DNA of 19,299 bases from Phoronis ovalis. Taxonomy: Eukaryota > Phoronida > Phoronidae. How positions within the stretch are numbered: the stretch's first letter is position 1; the number at the start of each line of letters is the position of its first letter. The stretch lies in the NCBI GenBank assembly GCA_028565635.1, contig JAOXYB010015966.1, positions 1-19,299 on the forward strand. Direction: 5' to 3'. The notes beneath the pieces were generated by a model. It searched no databases. It saw nothing but the letters and a program-made list of their open reading frames with translations, and was not told where the DNA came from. Made by a program: the position numbers and the translations under genes. Below, piece by piece: positions 10,188 to 19,299 of this stretch.

Positions 10188-10291
10188 GCAGCGAGCATTG
10201 GGGTCTGCTAAGTCCGAGCAGCGAGCATTGTCTTTTGACGATCATTTTTTTTCCTTGTTTTTATTTTTTTAACTTGTAAGTGCGAGCATTG
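10188..10291 (+). repeat. Three copies of GCGAGCATTG, two at 30-bp spacing
   Basis: GCAGCGAGCATTG occurs at 10188-10200 and 10218-10230, exactly 30 bp apart, and GCGAGCATTG again at 10282-10291. The local DNA is richer in GC than its surroundings. There are too few and too unequal units for a CRISPR array. Confidence 0.65.
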
Positions 10292-10350
10292 CCCCCTGGG
10301 GATCCCCTGCCGCCTCATTTATTACGTAGGAATATGTAATAGGTTATGAG

Positions 10351-10448
10351 TATATAAAGTAGAGTTCTACTTATCCTCAGTAGTGTTTGGTAAATGTCAC
10401 AGTAAATATTAGGTAACTAAAAACAGTTTCAGTAGAAAAATAACATTG
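10351..10448 (+). promoter_or_regulatory. Candidate core promoter with short first exon
   Basis: TATATAAAG begins at 10351. A TCAGT initiator has its A at 10379, giving the usual spacing of about 28 bp. A splice donor GTGAGT follows at 10449, so a 70-nt non-coding first exon (10379-10448) is possible. No downstream exon is confidently assigned. It could belong to a gene further right or to a mobile-element promoter. Confidence 0.3.
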
Positions 10449-10449
10449 G

Positions 10450-10642
10450 TGAGTAACATTCTACTATTTAAATACTTTTTTCTCGTATCTAGTTTATGTT
10501 TAGATCGTATCTAATTTCTACTGAGAATAGCTCATCATCGCTTGTATTCAATAAAATTGGTATGAGGCTGAGGGGAAGATACCGTACGCTGGTATTTATG
10601 CGCAAATCTCGTAATTCCATATTAAATGCAATTTTTACGCAC
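10450..10642. other. Intergenic, nothing identified
   Basis: AT-rich DNA between the candidate promoter and the 185-bp tandem duplication. No gene or clear repeat is seen. Confidence 0.5.
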
Positions 10643-10644
10643 TA

Positions 10645-11037
10645 ATTGACCCACTATTTCTCTGGAGTTAATTTATATATTTTGAACCTTGTTTAAATTC
10701 AATAATTGATCAGTTGCTGGAAAAGTACAAAATTAACTTTTGGTTCGTTGCGTTTTTGGCAATGTGTTTTTGTAGGAATTTGTTCACTCATGGGCCCCTA
10801 CATGATTAAAATGCTCAAAATTGCAGAAAATTGACCCACTGTTTTTCTGAAGTTAATTTATATATTTTGAATGTTATTTAAATTCAATAATTGTTCGGTT
10901 TCTGGAAAAGTACAAAACCTGGGGGTCCAACTCAGGGGTACAAAATTTACTTTTGGTTCGTTGCGTTTTTTGGCAATGTGTTGTTGGAATTTGTTCACTC
11001 ATGAGCCCTACATGATTAAAATGTTCAAAATTGCATA
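10645..11037 (+). repeat. Two-unit tandem duplication, 185-bp period
   Basis: Unit 1 (about 10645-10830) and unit 2 (about 10831-11037) share TTGACCCACT at their starts. They also share AATTCAATAATTG, CTTTTGGTTCGTTGCG, GGAATTTGTTCACTCATG and CATGATTAAAATG in the same order. Unit 2 carries an extra 28 bp. Substitutions are scattered, so the duplication is not recent. Confidence 0.88.
10910..10945 (+). repeat. Small insertion flanked by 8-bp direct repeats GTACAAAA
   Basis: GTACAAAA at 10910-10917 and 10938-10945 bracket a 20-bp segment (CCTG…CAGGG) absent from the sister unit, which has a single GTACAAAA at about 10725. The layout looks like a target duplication with a tiny insert, for example an excision remnant, or template slippage. 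Confidence 0.6.
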
Positions 11038-11974
11038 AAGTCTTTGGAGCCTCAAATTTAATATCGAGCCACGTAAATGTTTATTTAGCGCACACCTTCA
11101 GTGGATTGAAATTTCAGTTTCAGTCCTTAATTTTAAGTTCTCCTTAGTCGTTGGTAGCGATAGTAATTTTAAAAATAACTACTAGTGCATTAATAAATCT
11201 ACGGTAGCAACAATCGGCCCTGAACTTCATTGTATTTTAAAGCTGTTTTGCAATGCCCGTTATTTGCAGCCACGTATAAGTGCGGATATTTACCCCGGTG
11301 GTATATCACCCAATAGAAAAAGGTAAAGTTCAACATTTTTGAAATAACACCCTAAGCAAGGATATTACCAGAATTTTAGTTCCCTATTTTGCAAGAAAAC
11401 GAGGATGCTCACTCCTATGTGAAAAAACACGCCCTATTTAAAATTTTTAAGGAAACCAGCGAAGTAAATACAAATGGTAATAAGTCATCCTTATTAAGTA
11501 TACTGTTAATAATTGTATGATGAAATAAATGCAGAGAAAGTTATAATAATACTGATATTTGTACTGTAACATTCGTGCAAGGACAAAATTCCCGCAGTAG
11601 GTGAACTTTTTTTAATGTTAATTTCGACTGTCTTTCTTCGAAATTACCCTATTTTTTGGTTTCTAGATGTTCTCATATCAGGATGACCTTTTTTGGTTAA
11701 GAGGACGGTGTTTTTGTTTAAAATAAATTATTTTTTCAGGACCTTTTCCGCGAATTTTTCAACGGTCACGCGTACCAATTTCGTTGTTGAGTGTTGCCAC
11801 CGGGAGAGAAACCGGGTGACGTGACCAAACGACACGTAGAAGAAACAACAAAATGAAAATGCTATTTTTATTAATTTTTAAAGTGAATTACCCTTTGTGA
11901 GCACAATGTAATATAAAGATGTAGGCAATTCATTTTCATTTTTTTTGTATTTCTGCGATATAAATACAGTTAGG
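11038..11974. other. Intergenic, no supported gene
   Basis: Mostly AT-rich, with a less AT-rich patch at 11750-11840 that contains TGACGTGA and short self-complementary pieces. A 45-codon minus-strand open frame runs from 11336 to 11199. Nothing here is recognised as a gene. Confidence 0.5.
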
Positions 11975-12391
11975 TATCAAAAAAGTTGGCAGTTTGTGAT
12001 TTTTCGAGTTTAACTTTGAAATAAACAGAAACAAAATTTCTCTAGGAGTAATTATAATTTCAATTTTTTGCACTTATAAGTTGTAGTTCGATGATCTGGA
12101 ATTTCGGAATATATAAATACAAAAGTTTTAAATTATGCATTAATCGCTGAAATTCTAGTCTTGGTAGGAGTCTTCTCAAGCCATTGTCAATTATATGTAT
12201 CTAAAAAATTGGCACTTTCTGCATTTTGTTTTTACGCGTTGTAAGGGCTTACTGGCAATCGAGCCATTAACAAAATATCGGCGTTAATCAGTTTATCTTT
12301 CCTGTGGGTTTTATCTATCATAACATTAGCATTAAATACTGTTTTAAACTTCAGAAGTTAACCCATGAATTAAGTGCCAACTTTTTCGATA
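11975..12391. repeat. 20-bp motif in three copies, outer pair inverted
   Basis: Copies lie at 11975-11994 (+), 12198-12217 (+) and 12372-12391 (-). Each outer copy shows TATC, an A-rich stretch and TTGGCA(C/G)TT. The outer two match at 18 of 20 positions as an inverted repeat. The middle copy matches the right one at 18 of 20. The layout may be a nested or composite small transposon of about 417 bp. Confidence 0.6.
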
Positions 12392-13300
12392 TTATACTTA
12401 TGTTTTTCGTTTATTTTCTATTTTTTCTAGGTTGCTTCGATGAATACGTGTAGCAGCTTTAATTTTTATTCAAAAAATCTTAGCATATGACCCATATATT
12501 GACCTATATTTTGATTTGTTTAATATAACCGGGATTTATAAACTCTATATAAGAGTCTCTTGTCATTTAAGTATACCTATTAGGACGAAATAAAATATAT
12601 TTAAAAAGCTGAATCTGAATAACACTTCAGACAACTACAGGCATAATTTATGAGTTCACAGATTCTTAGTGCTTTTGGTCACCTTAGTACCGGGACAGCA
12701 GTATCGTGAATTGATAATAGTGATATTTAAAACGTGATAAATAAAGATAATTTTGAACTCAATTATTTATTTTTTTTCTGCGGTAAATGTTAACCGGCAC
12801 GACTCTAGTTCCCTCGTCTTATTCGGAGAACAACGAGTGAACCAAATTCTTCGGGATGAAGCGTTTCATTATTGAGATACTATTAGGAGACAATACCAGA
12901 GGATACTATATATGAGTTAGAATGGTGCCACGCATGACGTAGAATGCAAGTACAGGACATGCATCGGGACATGCATATGACCTCCTGCTAGGCTAGTCAA
13001 TATAGTGATAATGCTAGCAGACAAGTCGATATCTATTTCGATTATTAGTTCATATGCTTTTAATAGTAATCATATTATAGGTGACTCTTTTATGATGTGC
13101 ATAAATTTATCGAATTTTGACTCTTTGATCTATTGTTTAAGTTAATTGTGATTGAAAATACGCTGTTTTTCAATGCGGTTATTAAGCGTCAGTGAAGTAA
13201 AATAAAACAATTGTTGCTTTACGAAATCTACTTTTATTACCTATAGAAACCTGCTTTATAATTGATTTTCTTGATAGACTTGATCATTGATACACAAAAC
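12392..13300. other. Intergenic; TATA/AATAAA segment and a short direct repeat
   Basis: A TATATAAG at 12546-12553 is followed by AATAAA near 12590 and again near 12741, an arrangement also found in LTRs. No flanking LTR partner, TG…CA ends or retroelement genes are seen. GGACATGCAT is repeated at 12955-12964 and 12967-12976. No coding exon is recognised. Confidence 0.4.
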
Positions 13301-13614
13301 AGTACAATATGAAAACGACTACATTGCTCGTATCTCGCTTTTATTTCTCCAAGCTCTTAAGCTTTTTTTTAATTTGCGCAAATTTTTAATTACAGAAAAA
13401 CACCTGAAGATGGCATTGTGTTGCACCTGCCTCGTGGTTGATGAGGAAACCCTTTGCACCACGTGACCCAGTTGGAAACTCTTTTCTTTGATCATTACCG
13501 CCATTCTTACGAGTTCAAGCCTGGAGGACGCATGTATAATGGATTAACGGGTGGATTTGGCAATAAATTTTGCAAAAATATGCCTCACACAACACTGGAG
13601 TATGATGTAGCAAA

Positions 13615-13938
13615 ATGAAAGTAGGATTATTTTTGTTATTTTATGCAATGGTTGTTACCGCGAAAGAAAAAGCTGTCTTGGATATTGTTGTGTCTGAACT
13701 GACGTCGGATGGCGAATGGTATAACACCCACTCGAATTTATTAGAAGGAAATTTCTCCAGTGCTGGTTCTGCTAGTTATGCACAGGGGCCCGTGTATCAG
13801 GTAACTAGTTTGTTGGAAACTGTGTGCATTCAGGGTCTGGGTTTTTTAAGAGAAGTTGACAGTAAAATTGCGATCGCAACTACATATTTCCCCCAGATTT
13901 CTCCTAAATCTCCTAATGAAAATGTCGTCTGCATCTGA
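13615..13938 (+). CDS. Candidate small secreted protein or first exon, unrecognised
   Basis: The open frame has 107 codons. The ATG is in good context (A at -3) with an in-frame TGA at 13603-13605 just upstream, so the start is fixed if it is translated. Residues 1-16 look like a signal peptide: MK, a hydrophobic run GLFLLFYAMVV, then T-A with small residues at -1/-3 of a likely cleavage site. The rest is acidic and polar, has Cys71 and Cys106 and one sequon (N46-F-S), and matches no family I know. A donor-like CAG|GTAACT at 13801 would end the exon after residue 62. A possible acceptor at 14001 then opens a further 47 codons (14002-14142) with a hydrophobic stretch. An AATAAA at 14177-14182 would serve either model. 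Local GC is higher than in flanking DNA. It could also be a chance ORF. Confidence 0.35.
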   Translation: MKVGLFLLFYAMVVTAKEKAVLDIVVSELTSDGEWYNTHSNLLEGNFSSAGSASYAQGPVYQVTSLLETVCIQGLGFLREVDSKIAIATTYFPQISPKSPNENVVCI

Positions 13939-14176
13939 ATCCTAATTGCATATTTTCCTGCTGGGCGTTTCGTTAACGCGACATGTTTACGGTTACTGCA
14001 GATACCTTGGAATTCACTTGACATGTACGATAGTGTTGTGGTGAGATCTGAATATCATGTGAATCCAATATTAATTTTTGCTTTATTCTGTTTTCATTTT
14101 CGTCGTTTTATTTTTATTGAAAGATCAACTTGCCTGTACACATAATCGAGACATGATCATTATTTCATTTCGCGAA

Positions 14177-14182
14177 AATAAA
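14177..14182 (+). terminator. Possible poly(A) signal for the 13.6 kb ORF
   Basis: AATAAA about 240 nt after the TGA that ends at 13938, or about 32 nt after the TAA at 14143-14145 in the spliced alternative. It depends entirely on whether that ORF is expressed. Confidence 0.25.
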
Positions 14183-16003
14183 CGACAAGTTGACACATCT
14201 TTATATAAACTATAAAGACAACAAACAAACTTACTATATAGTATATTTAAACGTTTTATATTTTATCTAAACAAGTGCATGCTTTTAATCTATTAAGCAC
14301 AAAAGTTAGTAAAATGTTTGTATTACATGCTACAATTCATTTATTCAGAATGCCTTGTGCTTTCAGCCATGGTATTTATCAGATCGTTTTCTTACATCTT
14401 TTGTTGGCTAAATGGGCTAAGTTATTTAATAGGTTTCTTTGCATCAAATTGCCCTATCTGTTACATTATTACTGCTATTTAGCTAGGAAATTACTTTTTT
14501 CTCAATGCAATTTTGTGGTTATCATAGCAGTAAAACAACTGTTTTGGGATTTAAAACTGGTTATATACTGTTGCTACTGTAGCATCAGCTGATGCAGGTT
14601 TTCAATAGTTTCCCAACTAAAACTGCCTATAATATCCTTTAATACTTTAATCTAAAATAAATCTTTTGCCTTAAAATTGTATTGTTATATGTACTCTGTA
14701 GGTATTAACTATTCTATGTCAATAGTAGGCTTAGCTAATTTCTAGTACCATATCTGTACCTGCTTGTATATGGATTTTATTCCTGTTAAATACATATTTT
14801 AAATAAATCATCCCAGCTAGTATCTACACCTGCTGTTTTTAGTTCAAATTAGTAAACTTATAAATATAAGTTATATGCAGAAGTGAGATGTACTGTTTTC
14901 CATGGGTAGTGAATTATTAATTAAAGACAAACAATCAATGTACTCTGTTCACACATTTTACTCAAAAATTCTGTATAAACACAAAAAATAAAAATATGCT
15001 TTATGCTATAAAGCAACTCCATGTGTTTAAGGGATGGAATGCTGATCTAAAAGTTTGTTTTGAAAACAATTTTTACCATAATGTGATAAATAAGGAAAGT
15101 CATATTTCATAATCCTTATGTAAATATTTTTTCAAAACTGTGTATTTTATTAATCTATTTTTTCCTTAAACTACCAAAAATTCGACTCGAAGTGTAAAAC
15201 GTGAATAACTTTTCCTGAATGGGTCTTGGTGTTTACCATATTTTCCCAAATAATCTCTGGGGGCAATTACTAGAGACGGCAATTCTAACTTTCTTGTAGC
15301 CATGTTTGTATTGCAAATAAATATTTAATACATTACAAACCTTTGAAAATTGTTAGTTTGATAGTGTTACTATTTTAAATATCAAATATGATTGTCATTC
15401 TCTTAATCTCTGTATTGCTGTTGTTCATTTTACACTCTGAAAAGGAAAATTTGAGGAAATATTTCTAGTAAATAGTGAAATATTTTTTAACACATTATTC
15501 AGAAAGTGCTAAACAATTACCCACAACTGTCTTTAAACATGTGGAATGGTATTATCTCACTTTTGTTCAAAGTGTCTTCAAATTGCCACCCTGGGTGATT
15601 ATAAGAGGGAGGGCTATTATGAATTTATTTTATGAAACAGTAGGGCGATTTATTGGAAAAATACGGAAATTTACCATATAAATTGCCACTTGGCTGCTAT
15701 TGTAAAGGTGCATGTGCATGTGTTCTAACTGGTAAAATTACTCAAGACTGACAAGGGGCCCCTGATAAGAAATCACCAAAAAGACTGATATAATTGTATT
15801 TCAAACAATTGATGGATTTACATGTTGCAAATATTTTCACATTTATTATAGGTGTTATGATATTATTCCTTGCAAAACATTGGAGTTGTCAAGGTTTGTC
15901 TGTATTAAATGAAATATTAAAAAAAATAAACACAGGTGCCATGATTAATATTTGATAGTAGGGAAATTATTAATTTCAATTAGGTGCCCTCTTCCTAATA
16001 CAG
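14183..16003. other. AT-rich, no supported gene
   Basis: Long AT-rich stretch with many stop codons. Open frames at 14275-14592 and 15475-15681 show no domain, no consistent composition and no splice support. It could be intron or intergenic DNA. Confidence 0.5.
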
Positions 16004-16089
16004 GTATTCCTCATGCTAATGGCGATTCCTTCAGAATTCTATTCGCTTCCATTGGTAACAGTTGCACGTACTGTAATGCTATCGTTTAA

Positions 16090-19000
16090 GTTTGGATAAT
16101 AAAAATGTAACATTCATTTGGTAGAATATCACCTTTTTCAACAGGGCAAAATTATTGGTAATTAGCATATATATATCCACGTGTCCAGTACGATAATCAA
16201 TAAGAGAATGATAGATACATTGACTTGACCTGTGATCTTAAAATAATGTCTCTGTTGTTTAAGTTTCTGGTAGATGAACATATATTGCTGTATTACTATA
16301 AATTATTGTCACTGGTATCACTGAGCACAACTAGTATTGAAGAGATCCTTCGCCTGTACTGTATAGACGGGAATGCATTAACTATATACACATGTTCAGA
16401 GAACACATAAAATAAATCAGATATTACCCTTATTAATCAATTGTATTGGAAAAACGTTTATCACAAAATTCGCTCCATGTTTTAAAACTCCATTCTGTGA
16501 ATTCTTAGGTAATTGGTTTATTTCATTATGTGTGTGCATTTCTCTTGACCTTTTTCTAATTTTACTGAAATTCTTCACTATCCATACTGTCATTTTCATG
16601 TGCTAGAAACATTTCTGGACACACAAACAATTTCTGGAAATATACTCGTGTTTCCATAACAAGCATCATCTAACACCCAGATGTACCACTAACCAGAAAT
16701 AGTTTGTGTTCAAAAATCCATTCGTGTTCCCATATGCGGAAATGTTGGTCTAGGTAGAAGGAATTTCGGTAAAGTAGATCTTAAAAAATATTCTTTAACA
16801 AGAAAAAAGGTGCGTGAATTAGGATTGGTTATTCATGTACACCACAGTTAGGAAGGCATGTACTGTGATTAGTGGTGTTACACATTTCTTAGGTGCATGC
16901 ATTACTGTTTGTTATTAGTATGATATATAGTCATCTGCCATAGAATAAATTTGTCTGTATATGTGTGGTCTAAAAAGTCAAACCAGGCAACAGTACTTGA
17001 GAAATAAATATTTATTCTTTAACCTTGTTTCAATTTCTACATGCACCTGTACCTGTAGTCTGCTATTATTTAAAATTTAACTTTGGATACAAAACTTTTA
17101 TTACAATTTTCATGTAGACAAATATGACACATACCTTTTGTCTTTATTAGTTCTTTAGTGCTGTGTTTTTTAATATTGCATGAATTTGGCCATAACATAT
17201 TTATTATACCTTCTAGGCTAGTGCACTAAAAGAAATAGCATCAAAAATGTATACCATATACACCTGTGCTGCAATGAAATAGTAATAAAGTACACTACCA
17301 AAATAGCATACTTGTCTCTGAGTGGTGCCTATAGCCTTGTACTATTGATGTATTGTTCTCCTCATTAAATGATAATTACAGTTAGTAATAGCTGTCTGCA
17401 GCAACTACCAATTCAGATGTTTATGTTTATTAAACAATTATTTTAAAGCTACAGAAAGTTTAATTTCTCTGTTTATATTTTTTTTACAATTTAATTAATA
17501 GATATCGCACATCCTGTATATTTCAAGAATGTTTACATGTGTAATCATTTGTTTTATACTGCTGTTTTTCTGCTTTATTAACCATACTTATTTTTTATAT
17601 CAATAATTAATAAAATGTGTACTAAGATCAATAGAGCATCTATATCAATGCTAACACAAAGCCGTTTATTGTTGATATATCTATAACAGGTCTATGCTCT
17701 GAACCTGTTATTAGACAATATCTATAGTTAATCTACAAAAAATACAGTGTGTTTGGCTCCTCTAAGACCATGAACAAAGCATTAAAGTAATAAACTCCAG
17801 ACTTGACTCCATTATTTCATTTTGAAGTGATGTTTGTTTGTTTTTTTCATTATGTTTTGTAGCAATTTTTTTTTTTTGAGTCAGAGTTCTGAGACTCACA
17901 GTATGTATATATAGCAGCAATCAATAAATTTAACTTTCGAAATATTTCTGAGGATACAGTATATACTGTACTGCACACCTGGGCTATATATTGTATATTT
18001 AAACAGAACAGTTTTCCAAGTATGAATCTGTTTGCAAGGGGATCATTCACTACAGAACAGTTATCCCCTCACTACCATTATAATGGAACAATTGATACAT
18101 GGCAATAGATTAATTTTTTTATTAGTTTTAAACATACCTCGTTAGTGCAAAATGTTAACAATCCATTGTATGCTCTCCAATATCATGTACTCTTAATTCT
18201 CTTTCAAAATTTGGCTCCAGTCAGGACTATAGCAATTATTATCATATTTGTTAAATTTTGGGGATTCTAATATGGCCTTGGGTAGTAAACAGTAGGTATT
18301 TTTGTTTCTTTTATGTGGCATGTGAATGCTTTTTCATACTGGTGAATTTATTTACTTCAATTGTATTCTAGCCCAGTATTCTAGCACACAACAGAGATTA
18401 CTGAAAACCTTGAATAAAATTACATTATCACATGTGCATGATTTCCAATCTACAGTATCAATGCAGTTGATGTTGTCATTGCTCACAATATGTGGCTAAA
18501 TTAGGAAAAGCTCAAAATCACTTTGGGATTTAGGTAATCCCCATTGTAGCCTAAGTTTAATTGGCCTGATTTAGTAAAACAAGAATGCCAAAGGGAAGTA
18601 CCTAATCTTATCTTTAGTAACAAACATGTATACCCTTTTATTACATGGAAGACAGTGCTGGAGTACCTGAAAACAGTTTTATGTATCATATTGAACTACA
18701 AGATAACCTATTTTGTAATCCAACCCCTTACCATTGTGATAAATGTGTTAATTTGCTGTTTAAAAGACATTTTGAGCTTATTTTACTGTTTGATGTTTTG
18801 TAAATGATATTCCGCATATAGATTTCATACCCATATGTTTTTCTATTTTAGATAAGCTGATCTTTAATTAAAAATATGGCTATTTGTTATCTTCAGTAAA
18901 CACCTGTGGATGTAACCACTAATTAGGTATTTTTTAGCTGTGACATTGGCAGGAGAACTTAACTTTTAATTTGTTTGTATAATATTACAACAAATAAATC

Positions 19001-19238
19001 AGTTGTACAGTTGTAAGGAACAAGAGGATAAATATTGAAGGAAAAGCCCCTTAAATAAATAAATTTGTCTGAATAGAAGCCCTGGGCATCTATTCCCTAA
19101 ATGGCTGATGATCAAAATGTATTAGTATAAAGCATATGAAAATATTAATCTACTTAGCACAACTGCGATATTCCCAAAGCCTGATTGCGGACACAGGAAC
19201 TGTGAGAAGAAAATATTGAAGCTACGGTAATTCTTCTC
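16090..19238. other. AT-rich, no supported gene
   Basis: No exon, RNA gene or large repeat is recognised. Open frames at 16225-16410 (+), 16417-16599 (-), 17850-18050 (-) and 18501-18689 (-) look random. The only structure noted is the inverted repeat at 16621-16709. Confidence 0.5.
16621..16709. repeat. 17-bp inverted repeat with 55-bp spacer
   Basis: ACACAAACAATTTCTGG at 16621-16637 pairs with 16693-16709 at 16 of 17 positions. A related direct pair (TCGTGTTTCCATA near 16646 and TCGTGTTCCCATA near 16722) lies beside it. It may be a small hairpin element. Confidence 0.5.
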
Positions 19239-19296
19239 AAATTCGTACAAAAAAAAAATTATTATTTTTTTTAATTTTGGGGGGTGTACGAAATTT
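19239..19296. repeat. Short inverted repeat at the window edge
   Basis: AAATTCGTACA at 19239-19249 is the reverse complement of TGTACGAAATTT at 19285-19296 apart from one extra base. Between them are an A run, a T run and six G. It may be one end of a repeat continuing off the window. Confidence 0.4.
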
Positions 19297-19299
19297 GGG

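Noticed and set aside
10188-10291. CRISPR-like array
   Set aside because: Three unequal copies of a 10-13 bp motif in eukaryotic DNA; no regular spacers.
11853-11900. Short signal-like ORF MKMLFLLIFK followed by a GTGAAT donor
   Set aside because: Only 15 codons, no partner exon, and such Leu/Phe runs arise easily in AT-rich DNA.
13455-13535. tRNA gene from a B-box-like GAGTTCAAGCC
   Set aside because: No matching A box and no acceptor-stem complementarity at the expected distance.
13830-14024. Minus-strand 64-codon ORF
   Set aside because: Largely antisense to the better-supported 13615-13938 frame.
14275-14592. 105-codon + strand ORF rich in Leu, Phe, Tyr and Cys
   Set aside because: Composition follows the AT-rich background, with no signal, domain or splice context to support coding.

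Overview
This window is AT-rich animal nuclear DNA. The one securely identified gene is split by spliceosomal GT-AG introns and encodes the C-terminal two thirds of Notchless/NLE1 (yeast Rsa4), a WD40 ribosome-assembly factor. The protein is clearly metazoan-like, and the AT-richness, short introns and dispersed short repeats suggest an invertebrate. I cannot name the phylum from the sequence alone.

Positions 1-6787: the 3' part of NLE1 on the + strand. Eight coding exons (259-335, 759-856, 1114-1150, 1812-1967, 2144-2326, 2721-2923, 3196-3426, 6575-6587) join without a frame break. Together they give 332 codons including the stop, plus a split Gly codon at the left edge. The N-terminal ubiquitin-like domain and first WD blade lie off the left edge. 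The last coding exon holds only 13 coding bases (end of an Ile codon, Trp-Arg-Arg, stop) behind a 3.1 kb intron. The 3'UTR has a perfect (AAT)n/(ATT)n palindrome and a poly(A) signal at 6761.

Positions about 6790-13300: no convincing gene. This is a repeat-rich intergenic block. It holds a tandem pair of related copies (about 0.6 kb at 7492-8093 and 2.0 kb at 8132-10133); the first is an internal-deletion version of the second. Inside the longer copy, about 50-bp inverted repeats bound a 702-bp MITE-like unit. Further right are a short 30-bp-period repeat, a 185-bp tandem duplication carrying a 28-bp insertion, a TATA/initiator/splice-donor cluster, a three-copy 20-bp motif in direct and inverted orientation, and a TATA/AATAAA segment.

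Positions 13300-14200: a less AT-rich island. It holds a candidate small secreted-protein ORF (13615-13938, signal peptide, unrecognised) and a divergent minus-strand ORF starting 110 bp away. These may be 5' exons of real genes or chance ORFs.

Positions 14200-19299: AT-rich DNA with no identified gene. It has one weak candidate terminal exon (16004-16089) and two short inverted repeats. I found no CRISPR array, rRNA, tRNA or convincing snoRNA. I see no novel multi-gene system; the points most worth checking are the NLE1 3' end structure, the tandem repeat pair and the 13.6 kb ORF.
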